Shown: one piece after another, positions 6,225-11,220 of the stretch
Layout: each line of letters starts with the position of its first letter
Numbering within the stretch: position 1 is the stretch's first letter
Position numbers and translations under genes: made by a program
Assembly (NCBI GenBank): GCA_001787475.1
Contig: MFXB01000062.1
Location: forward strand, 4,544 to 15,763
DNA from: Candidatus Peregrinibacteria bacterium RIFCSPLOWO2_01_FULL_48_20
GTDB taxonomy: Bacteria > Patescibacteriota > Gracilibacteria > UBA1369 > 2-02-FULL-48-14
Direction of reading: 5' to 3'
DNA: 11,220 bases
Notes under the pieces: model-generated
What the model saw: the letters and a program-made list of their open reading frames with translations, nothing else
Told to the model about the DNA's origin: nothing
Databases searched by the model: none

Positions 6225-6857
6225 ATGGTAAAAGCTGACTTATACAATCAGAAAGGCGAAAAAAAGGGTGACGTGACCCTTCCCAAGTCCATCTTCGAAA
6301 TCGAAGGAGGAGAGGGATTGGTGCACAGCTACCTCATCTACCAACAGAAAAGTGCTCGAAGCCCCATTGCTCACGTTCTCACAAAAGGAGAAGTGCGCGG
6401 AGGAGGAAAAAAACCTTTTGCTCAAAAACACACCGGACGAGCTCGCCAAGGTTCCACTCGAAACCCTCAGATGAGGGGAGGAGGACGAGCCTTCGGACCC
6501 AAGAAGTGGCAAAACTTCACCATCATGATGCCAAAACAAATGCGACGCAAAGCGCTCTTCCAAATATTGAGCATCAAGGCGAAAGATGGAAAGATCCTCG
6601 CTCTCGATCAATACGAAGTTGAAACTCCAAAAACAAAAGACTTTGCCACAATGCTGAAAAAAATGCCCATCAAGCGCAATGTGCTCATCGTAGGGAACAG
6701 AGAAGAAAAAAGCCTGAGGTTGTGCTCGCAAAACCTGGCCAATGCAAAAACGATTATGAGTGGCTATCTCAACCCTGTTGATCTCCTGAAATTTGATACC
6801 GTCCTCTTCACGGAAACCGCTCTAAAAGACCTTCAAACTACCTATCACTCGGCGTAG
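6225..6857 (+). CDS. rplD: 50S ribosomal protein L4
   Basis: L4 lines the exit tunnel with its extended loop, and in enterobacteria it represses its own S10 operon. The loop is visible at about residues 56-92: GEVRGGGKKPFAQK, HTGRARQGSTRNPQ, MRGGGRAFGPK. The usual QKGTGRAR reads QKHTGRAR here. The product has 210 residues (E. coli 201). The last codons (His-Ser-Ala-stop) are encoded by an inverted repeat whose loop contains the TAG stop. Confidence 0.97.
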   Translation: MVKADLYNQKGEKKGDVTLPKSIFEIEGGEGLVHSYLIYQQKSARSPIAHVLTKGEVRGGGKKPFAQKHTGRARQGSTRNPQMRGGGRAFGPKKWQNFTIMMPKQMRRKALFQILSIKAKDGKILALDQYEVETPKTKDFATMLKKMPIKRNVLIVGNREEKSLRLCSQNLANAKTIMSGYLNPVDLLKFDTVLFTETALKDLQTTYHSA

Positions 6858-6862
6858 CCGAG
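6848..6862. repeat. Short inverted repeat CTCGGC-GTA-GCCGAG at the rplD stop
   Basis: Perfect 6-bp stem with GTA triloop. The rplD stop codon TAG (6855-6857) spans the loop and the first base of the right arm. The 18 bases 6847-6864 match 10638-10655 except for the central loop base. Confidence 0.85.
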
Positions 6863-6870
6863 CTCTACAA

Positions 6871-7200
6871 ATGAATCTCTCTCAAATCCTAATCAGGCCG
6901 GTGCTCACGGAAAAGAGCGTTCACCAGGAAGTGAACGGAAAGTACACCTTCGAGGTACACCAAGATGCCGGCAAAGTGGATATCAAAAACGCTTTAAGAA
7001 CTCTCTACGGAGTTCACGTGGATGCGGTGAACATGACACATGTACCCTCTAAGTATCGTACCGGGAAGGGACGAAAGCTCATGGAAAAACGTAGCGCGGC
7101 ACGAAGAGCCATCATCACCTTAAAGAAAGGAGAGAAGCTGGACATCAATAGACGTAGCGAAGCGAAATCAGTTAAAAAGAAAGTGAAAGTAATCACTTAA
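6871..7200 (+). CDS. rplW: 50S ribosomal protein L23
   Basis: L23 sits at the tunnel exit and is the docking site for trigger factor and SRP. The product begins with ILIRPVLTEKSVHQ and contains YTFEVHQDAGKVDIKNALRTLYG and the basic KYRTGKGRKLM segment, all family-typical. Its 109 residues exceed the E. coli 100; the extra C-terminal part (INRRSEAKSVKKKVKVIT) is basic and partly encoded by GTAGCGAAGCGAA, which resembles the repeat sequences at 3676 and 4666. Confidence 0.97.
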   Translation: MNLSQILIRPVLTEKSVHQEVNGKYTFEVHQDAGKVDIKNALRTLYGVHVDAVNMTHVPSKYRTGKGRKLMEKRSAARRAIITLKKGEKLDINRRSEAKSVKKKVKVIT

Positions 7201-7206
7201 GTAATT

Positions 7207-8064
7207 ATGCCTATCCGAAAAGTTAAAAATACGACGAACGGACAACGAGGAAAGAGTTTCCTCACTTATGAGGAACTCACAACAAACAAGCCTCGCAAAC
7301 AACTGCTCGTTTCACGAAAAGAAAATGCAGGCCGTAACAGTCGAGGAGTCATTACCGTCCGTCACCGTGGAGCCGGAAATAAATTTCACATTCGAATCGT
7401 GGACTTCAAGCAAACCGACAAAATGAATGTGGAAGCGCTGGTGAAAACAATTGAATACGATCCCAATCGCAGTGCCTTCATCATGTTGGTTTGTTATAAA
7501 GACGGAGAATACCGTTACCACCTTGCTCCGGAAGGAATGAAAGTGGGAGACCGCATCCTAACCGCCAAACGAACGAAAGCGCGCACCGGAAACCGCATGC
7601 AACTCGAGTACATTCCTGTAGGATTTGAGATCCACAATGTTCAAATCAACCTTTCCGGCGAAGGACAGCTCGCAAAAACCGCCGGCAGTGCGGCAAAACT
7701 TGTTTCCCTGGATGGTGAGTATGCACAAGTGCAGCTCCCCTCCGGAGAAGTGCGTTTTGTAGAGAAAGAATGCTTTGCCACCATCGGACGCGTCTCGAAT
7801 GTGGATCATAGCAACGTTTCGATCGGAAAAGCCGGTCGCAAACGCCATATGGGATGCAGACCTGAAGTTCGTGGTAAAGCCATGAACCCCAATGACCATC
7901 CTCACGGAGGAGGAGAAGGAAACTGTCCAATCGGAATGAAATATCCTAAAACCCCTTGGGGTTTGCATGCGCTCGGAGTAAAAACCCGCCGCCGCAAGGA
8001 TACGAATCGCTGGATTGTAAAGACCCGAAAGGGCAAAATGCTTGCCGATTTGACAGAACGATAG
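7207..8064 (+). CDS. rplB: 50S ribosomal protein L2
   Basis: L2 is a primary 23S rRNA-binding protein needed for subunit joining and the peptidyl transferase centre. It shows the N-terminal KPRKQLL, GRNSRGVITVRHRGAGNK, the mid-protein AGSAAKL, and the conserved loop AMNPNDHPHGGGEG at about residues 225-238 with its catalysis-linked His. Length is 285 residues against 273 in E. coli. The TAG stop lies in the loop of a 6-bp inverted repeat (CAGAAC 8054-8059, GTTCTG 8064-8069). Confidence 0.98.
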   Translation: MPIRKVKNTTNGQRGKSFLTYEELTTNKPRKQLLVSRKENAGRNSRGVITVRHRGAGNKFHIRIVDFKQTDKMNVEALVKTIEYDPNRSAFIMLVCYKDGEYRYHLAPEGMKVGDRILTAKRTKARTGNRMQLEYIPVGFEIHNVQINLSGEGQLAKTAGSAAKLVSLDGEYAQVQLPSGEVRFVEKECFATIGRVSNVDHSNVSIGKAGRKRHMGCRPEVRGKAMNPNDHPHGGGEGNCPIGMKYPKTPWGLHALGVKTRRRKDTNRWIVKTRKGKMLADLTER

Positions 8065-8078
8065 TTCTGAACTAAAAA
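8050..8078 (+). promoter_or_regulatory. Possible internal promoter before rpsS
   Basis: TTGACA (8050-8055) is a perfect -35 match, followed after 17 bases by TAAAAA (8073-8078), a 4/6 -10 match. It overlaps the end of rplB and precedes the longest gap within the rplC-rplE run (50 bases). It may be chance, since the region also folds into hairpins. Confidence 0.3.
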
Positions 8079-8080
8079 CC

Positions 8081-8094
8081 GTCGCGTGAGCGAC
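8081..8094. repeat. Hairpin GTCGC-GTGA-GCGAC between rplB and rpsS
   Basis: Perfect 5-bp stem with a GTGA (GNRA-class) tetraloop, right after the rplB stop-codon hairpin at 8054-8069. It resembles the triloop family in size and position but has a different loop. Confidence 0.6.
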
Positions 8095-8114
8095 ACAATA
8101 ATTTTTAACTTCTT

Positions 8115-8402
8115 ATGTCTAGAAGCAGTTACAAAGGACCGTACGTGGATCAAAGGCTCCTCAAAAAGGTGCTCGATATGAATCCGGACAACAAAAAGGT
8201 GCTCAAGACCTGGGCTCGCCGCTGTCAAATTGCACCCGAGTTCGTAGGTTACACCTTCGCGGTACACAATGGTAAAGAGCATATTCCAGTCTTTGTAACG
8301 GAAGCTATGGTGGGTCATCGTCTCGGAGAATTTGCCTTCACTCGCAAATTCCGTGGCCACCCCCTCAAAGCCAAAGAAACGGCAACAACCCCTGCAGCCT
8401 AA
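8115..8402 (+). CDS. rpsS: 30S ribosomal protein S19
   Basis: S19 forms a complex with S13 in the 30S head. Family motifs are SRSSYKGPYVD at the N-terminus, TWARRCQIAPEFVGYTFAVH with the adjoining NGKEHIPVFV, then MVGHRLGEFAFTRKFRGH. Its 95 residues are normal (E. coli 92); the last residues (KETATTPAA) are non-conserved. The TAA stop overlaps the rplV ATG by one base. Confidence 0.97.
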   Translation: MSRSSYKGPYVDQRLLKKVLDMNPDNKKVLKTWARRCQIAPEFVGYTFAVHNGKEHIPVFVTEAMVGHRLGEFAFTRKFRGHPLKAKETATTPAA

Positions 8403-8737
8403 TGAAAGCCTTACTTAAAAACACTCGCATCTCTCCTAAAAAAGCCAACCTCGTTGCCGGGCTTGTCCGCGGCACCATGGCGGAGGATGCGTTGAATCAG
8501 CTCAAGTTCACTCCAAAGAAAGGAGCTAAAATCCTTTACAAAGTGATTGATTCCGCGGTAGCCAATGCAGAAAACAATCTGAAGCAAAACCGAAAGAACC
8601 TTTATATTAAAGAGATTGTGGTTACGAAGGGTCCCACCTACAAACGTGGAATCTCCGTCTCCAAAGGACGCGTGCACCCCATTCTCAAACGAACTGCACA
8701 AATTCGTGTACTCGTAGACCTTAAACCTATCCAATAA
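8402..8737 (+). CDS. rplV: 50S ribosomal protein L22
   Basis: L22 contacts all 23S domains, and its beta-hairpin lines the exit tunnel. Visible motifs are TRISPKKANLVAGLVRG, the AEDALNQLKFTPKKGA segment, DSAVANAENN and the hairpin KGPTYKRGISVSKGRVHPI. At 111 residues the length is typical. The start codon overlaps the rpsS stop (TAATG), implying translational coupling; rpsC begins two bases after its stop. Confidence 0.97.
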   Translation: MKALLKNTRISPKKANLVAGLVRGTMAEDALNQLKFTPKKGAKILYKVIDSAVANAENNLKQNRKNLYIKEIVVTKGPTYKRGISVSKGRVHPILKRTAQIRVLVDLKPIQ

Positions 8738-8738
8738 C

Positions 8739-9380
8739 ATGGGAAGTAAAGTTGATCCAGTAGGGCTTAGAACAGGCATTACCCGCAATTGGGATTCCAG
8801 TTGGTACGCGGGTAAACGCACCTACGCGAAAATGCTTGATGAAGACTTGAAAATTCGTGCCTTTGTTCGCAGCAAACTCAAAGACAGCGGTATCTCCCGT
8901 ATTGAGCTTCAAAGAAACGCAAAGGACATCACCCTCAGCGTCCATTCCGCGAAGCCGGGCGTGATCATTGGACGACAAGGGGCGAGTGTGGAAGTTTTAA
9001 AGGCCGAGCTTGAAAAAGAATTCGGACATAAATTCACGCTCAACATCAAGGAAATTAAGAAACCGGAACTCGATGCGTGGCTCGTGGGAGAAAACATTGC
9101 CATGCAAATTGAACGCCGCGTGTCTTACCGCCGAGCCGCAAAAATGGCGATTAAAAAAGCCATTGATGCCGGTGCCAAAGGAGTGAAAATTCGTATGAGC
9201 GGCCGTTTGAACGGAGTTGAAATCTCCCGAACGGAGTTCTACGCCGAGGGACAAATTCCTCTTCACACCTTCCGTGCCGACATCGACTATGCCCTTGCCG
9301 AAGCTCAAACCACTTACGGAAAAATCGGAGTGAAAGTTTGGGTCAACAAAGGATTGGTCTTTAATCAAAAAAAAGCTTAA
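8739..9380 (+). CDS. rpsC: 30S ribosomal protein S3
   Basis: S3 lies at the mRNA entry site and helps unwind mRNA. It begins MGSKVDPVGLRTGITRNWDS (the usual form is MGQKVHP), has a type II KH domain with the GRQG loop at residues 78-81, and a C-terminal domain with RRAAKMAIKKAIDAGAKG and KIRMSGRLNGVEISRTEF. Its 213 residues are shorter than the E. coli 233, mainly at the variable C-terminus. Confidence 0.97.
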   Translation: MGSKVDPVGLRTGITRNWDSSWYAGKRTYAKMLDEDLKIRAFVRSKLKDSGISRIELQRNAKDITLSVHSAKPGVIIGRQGASVEVLKAELEKEFGHKFTLNIKEIKKPELDAWLVGENIAMQIERRVSYRRAAKMAIKKAIDAGAKGVKIRMSGRLNGVEISRTEFYAEGQIPLHTFRADIDYALAEAQTTYGKIGVKVWVNKGLVFNQKKA

Positions 9381-9383
9381 ATT

Positions 9384-9800
9384 ATGTTACTTCCTAAACG
9401 AGCAAAATATCGAAAATGGCAACGCCTGCGTGGTAGCTTTAAAGGCATCTCGAAAGGCGGATCAACGCTTGCTTTCGGAAGCTACGGTCTCAAAAGCATT
9501 GAGATTTCCGAAGTTTCTTCCCGCCAAATTGAAGCGGCTCGCCGTGTGCTTGCTCACCATGTGCAACGTGCCGGAAAAATTTGGGTCCGTGTCTTTCCTC
9601 ACAAACCGATCACTCTCAAAGCCGCTGAAGTCCCGATGGGATCCGGAAAAGGAAACGTGGATCGCTACACCGTGCTGGTGAAACCCGGAACCATGCTCTT
9701 CGAAATGGATGGGATCGAGGAAAAAGTTGCCCATGACGCGCTCTTGCTCGCCGGTCACAAACTCCCTGTAAAAACGAAATTTGTTTCCTCTAAAGATTAA
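9384..9800 (+). CDS. rplP: 50S ribosomal protein L16
   Basis: L16 contacts the A-site tRNA and matures the 50S subunit. It shows MLLPKRAKYRKWQRLRG, LAFGSYGLKSIE, RQIEAARRVLAHHVQRAGKIWVRVFPHKPITLK and the MGSGKGNVDRYTVLVKPG segment. The residue hydroxylated in E. coli (the Arg of RMGKGKG) is Pro here (VPMGSGKG). At 138 residues it matches the family. An inverted repeat occupies the gap before rpmC. Confidence 0.97.
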   Translation: MLLPKRAKYRKWQRLRGSFKGISKGGSTLAFGSYGLKSIEISEVSSRQIEAARRVLAHHVQRAGKIWVRVFPHKPITLKAAEVPMGSGKGNVDRYTVLVKPGTMLFEMDGIEEKVAHDALLLAGHKLPVKTKFVSSKD

Positions 9801-9803
9801 CAG

Positions 9804-9818
9804 ACAGCGTAGCTGTCA
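9804..9818. repeat. Short inverted repeat GACAGC-GTA-GCTGTC
   Basis: Perfect 6-bp stem with GTA triloop filling the rplP-rpmC gap. The arms differ from the CTCGGC type, but the GC-GTA-GC core is the same, so the structure is kept while the sequence is not. Confidence 0.8.
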
Positions 9819-9827
9819 CTTTAAAAA

Positions 9828-10037
9828 ATGTCTGATACTAAACTCTACACTACCGAAGAACTGCGAAAAATGAGCTTGAGCGATCGCATTAAGCTCATGG
9901 AAGGAATGATCAAAGCCAGTGCCGAACTGATCTTGAACATCCGAACCGGTAAAGAAAAACAGAATCATTTGAGACAAGCTTGGAAAAAGCAAATCTCTCG
10001 AATCCAAACATTAAACCAACCATCCAATGAGAAGTAA
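9828..10037 (+). CDS. rpmC: 50S ribosomal protein L29
   Basis: L29 is a small two-helix protein at the tunnel exit beside L23. The 69-residue product has the expected helical layout, TTEELRKMSLSDRIKLMEG in helix 1 and ELILNIRTGKEKQNHLR leading to the second helix that ends WKKQISRIQTLNQ. Sequence identity to the family is low, as is usual for L29, so the call leans on position between rplP and rpsQ. Its end overlaps rpsQ by 11 bases. Confidence 0.92.
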   Translation: MSDTKLYTTEELRKMSLSDRIKLMEGMIKASAELILNIRTGKEKQNHLRQAWKKQISRIQTLNQPSNEK

Positions 10038-10266
10038 ACAAGGCGTCGTTGTCTCTAAATCCGGCGCAAAAACCATCGTTGTGAAAGTGGAAACTTCCCG
10101 TCAACACCCCAAGTACAAAAAACGTTACATGGTGAACACGAAGTTCCACGCTCACGATGAAAAGAATGAATGCAAAGTGGGTGATAAAGTCACTATCTAC
10201 GAAACGCGTCCCCTCTCTCGTTTGAAACGATGGAGCGTTGAAGCCCCTAAAGAAACCACTAAATAA
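10027..10266 (+). CDS. rpsQ: 30S ribosomal protein S17
   Basis: S17 is an OB-fold protein and an early 16S rRNA binder. Motifs are KQGVVVSKSGAKTIVVKVE, HPKYKKRYMVNTKFHAHDE, then CKVGDKVTIYETRPLSRLKR. Its 79 residues are close to the usual 80-85. It starts inside the end of rpmC in another frame, so initiation is probably coupled. Confidence 0.97.
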   Translation: MRSKQGVVVSKSGAKTIVVKVETSRQHPKYKKRYMVNTKFHAHDEKNECKVGDKVTIYETRPLSRLKRWSVEAPKETTK

Positions 10267-10267
10267 T

Positions 10268-10636
10268 ATGATTCAGCAACAAACCAAATTGCAAGTCGCC
10301 GACAACAGCGGAGCCAAAGAGGTCATGTGCATCAAGGTGCTCGGAAGCTCAAAGCGTCGCTATGCCTACACGGGTGATGAAATCATTGTCTCCGTGAAAA
10401 AGGCCTCCCCAAAAGGAGTGGTGAAGCAAAAGACCGTGCAACGAGCCGTGATTGTGCGCACGACGAAAAACCACAAGCGCAAAGATGGTTCTTACATTCG
10501 TTTCGATGAAAATGCCGTGGTGATTATCGGTAAAGATAAATTACCCAAGGGAACTCGCGTTTTCGGTCCCGTGGCTCGTGAGCTCCGTGAACGAGGATAC
10601 CAAAAAATTATTTCTTTAGCTCCTGAAGTATTATGA
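10268..10636 (+). CDS. rplN: 50S ribosomal protein L14
   Basis: L14 lies at the subunit interface and binds the silencing factor RsfS. The ATG at 10268 gives MIQQQTKLQVADNSGAKEVM, the typical start, one base after the rpsQ stop; an ATG at 10238 in the same frame would overlap rpsQ and is not family-like. GDEIIVSVKKASPKG, RFDENAVVII and GTRVFGPVARELRERGYQKI confirm the call. It has 122 residues, as expected, and a TGA stop. Confidence 0.98.
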   Translation: MIQQQTKLQVADNSGAKEVMCIKVLGSSKRRYAYTGDEIIVSVKKASPKGVVKQKTVQRAVIVRTTKNHKRKDGSYIRFDENAVVIIGKDKLPKGTRVFGPVARELRERGYQKIISLAPEVL

Positions 10637-10638
10637 TA

Positions 10639-10653
10639 CTCGGCGAAGCCGAG
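10639..10653. repeat. Short inverted repeat CTCGGC-GAA-GCCGAG
   Basis: Perfect 6-bp stem with GAA triloop in the rplN-rplX gap, starting three bases after the rplN stop. It is identical over 15 bases to the copy at 4219-4233. Confidence 0.85.
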
Positions 10654-10667
10654 CTAATCCTAAAAAT

Positions 10668-10973
10668 ATGAAATTAAAAACTGGAGATACTGTAATCGTG
10701 ATTGCCGGAAAGGACCGTAACAAAATCGGTAAGGTTCTCCGCGTAGTGAAAAAAAACGGCCGAGTCGTGGTGGAAGGAATCAATAAAGTGGTGCGCCACA
10801 TGAAAAAAACGAAGCAACGAGCCGGTCAAAAAGTTACGTTCGAGGCCCCGCTTCATGCTTCCAATGTGATGCTGCTCGATCCCAAGACTAAAAAAGCCAC
10901 CCGCGTAGGATACAAGATCAGCAAGGATGGTAAGAAGGAACGTATCGCTAAAAAAAGCCAAACTATTATATAA
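10668..10973 (+). CDS. rplX: 50S ribosomal protein L24
   Basis: L24 initiates 50S assembly and contacts the tunnel exit. The KOW motif is at the N-terminus (KLKTGDTVIVIAGKDRNKIG, then KVLRVVKKNGRVVVEGINKV) followed by the typical ASNVMLLDPKTKKATRVGYK. At 101 residues it is normal for the family. It follows the inverted repeat after rplN, and rplE starts three bases after its stop. Confidence 0.97.
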   Translation: MKLKTGDTVIVIAGKDRNKIGKVLRVVKKNGRVVVEGINKVVRHMKKTKQRAGQKVTFEAPLHASNVMLLDPKTKKATRVGYKISKDGKKERIAKKSQTII

Positions 10974-10976
10974 ACT

Positions 10977-11220
10977 ATGACTTACTTACAAGACAAATAC
11001 ACGAAAGAGGTAATCCCGATGCTTGTTAAAGAGCTCGGTGTGAAGAATACCAATGCCATTCCCAAGTTGACCAAAGTAACGGTAAACGTCGGAATTGGAA
11101 GTATGATTACCGGCGGAAGCAAAGACTATGGCTACGTGGAAAACAGCTTGGCTGAAATCACAGGGCAAAAGCCCGTGCTTCGAAAGGCTCGCAAAGCCAT
11201 TTCAAACTTCAAGCTCCGAG
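10977..11220 (+). CDS. rplE: 50S ribosomal protein L5, 3' part beyond window
   Basis: L5 binds 5S rRNA and forms the central protuberance. About 81 residues are visible: MTYLQDKYTKEVIPMLVKEL, IPKLTKVTVNVGIGS, then ITGQKPVLRKARKAISNFKL, which match the first half of the family (usually about 180 residues). The reading frame is open at the right edge. The ATG at 10977 gives the expected L5 N-terminus. Confidence 0.96.
   Translation, partial: MTYLQDKYTKEVIPMLVKELGVKNTNAIPKLTKVTVNVGIGSMITGGSKDYGYVENSLAEITGQKPVLRKARKAISNFKLR

Overview
The window is bacterial DNA holding the end of a giant S-layer-type surface protein gene, a small membrane-anchored protein gene, and the front of the S10-spc ribosomal protein cluster. 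All genes lie on the + strand. Ribosomal gene order (S10, L3, L4, L23, L2, S19, L22, S3, L16, L29, S17, L14, L24, L5) is the usual bacterial order, and the protein sequences are clearly bacterial. TAA, TAG and TGA all act as stops (rpsJ and rplN end in TGA), so the UGA=Gly recoding of Gracilibacteria/Absconditabacteria does not apply. Divergent but complete ribosomal proteins, a very large acidic SLH-domain protein, compact spacing and an absence of Shine-Dalgarno motifs would fit an uncultivated lineage such as a Patescibacteria/CPR member (Peregrinibacteria-like). That placement is an inference and is not proven by the sequence.

Bases 1-3665 are the 3' part of an SLH protein gene, open at the left edge. 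Its N-terminal part carries 18-residue Trp/Tyr/Asp-rich tandem repeats, followed by a Trp/Tyr/acidic low-complexity stretch, a long acidic helical region and three C-terminal SLH units. It ends at a strong hairpin terminator (3724-3755). A well-formed extended -10 promoter follows and drives, with almost no leader, a 110-residue membrane-anchored coiled-coil protein (3805-4137).

Bases 4138-4336 look like the S10 operon leader. They hold a TTGACT-type promoter, two perfect short hairpins and three mutually pairing segments that resemble an attenuator. rpsJ has an extra lysine-rich tail and overlaps by one base an unrecognised 247-codon gene inserted between rpsJ and rplC. A second promoter and structured leader (5488-5634) precede rplC, so the cluster appears to be transcribed from at least two points. 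From rplC to the right edge the genes are packed with gaps of about -11 to 50 bases; rplE runs off the edge.

The most distinctive signal not explained by gene content is a family of short perfect inverted repeats with C(GNA)G triloops (type CTCGGC-GAA-GCCGAG). They sit at gene junctions at 3699, 4219, 4240 (opposite sense), 6848, 9804 and 10639, and related sequence is found inside the tail-coding parts of rpsJ and rplW. A second is that none of the 16 gene starts in the window has a convincing Shine-Dalgarno motif. No intergenic stretch exceeds 300 bases.
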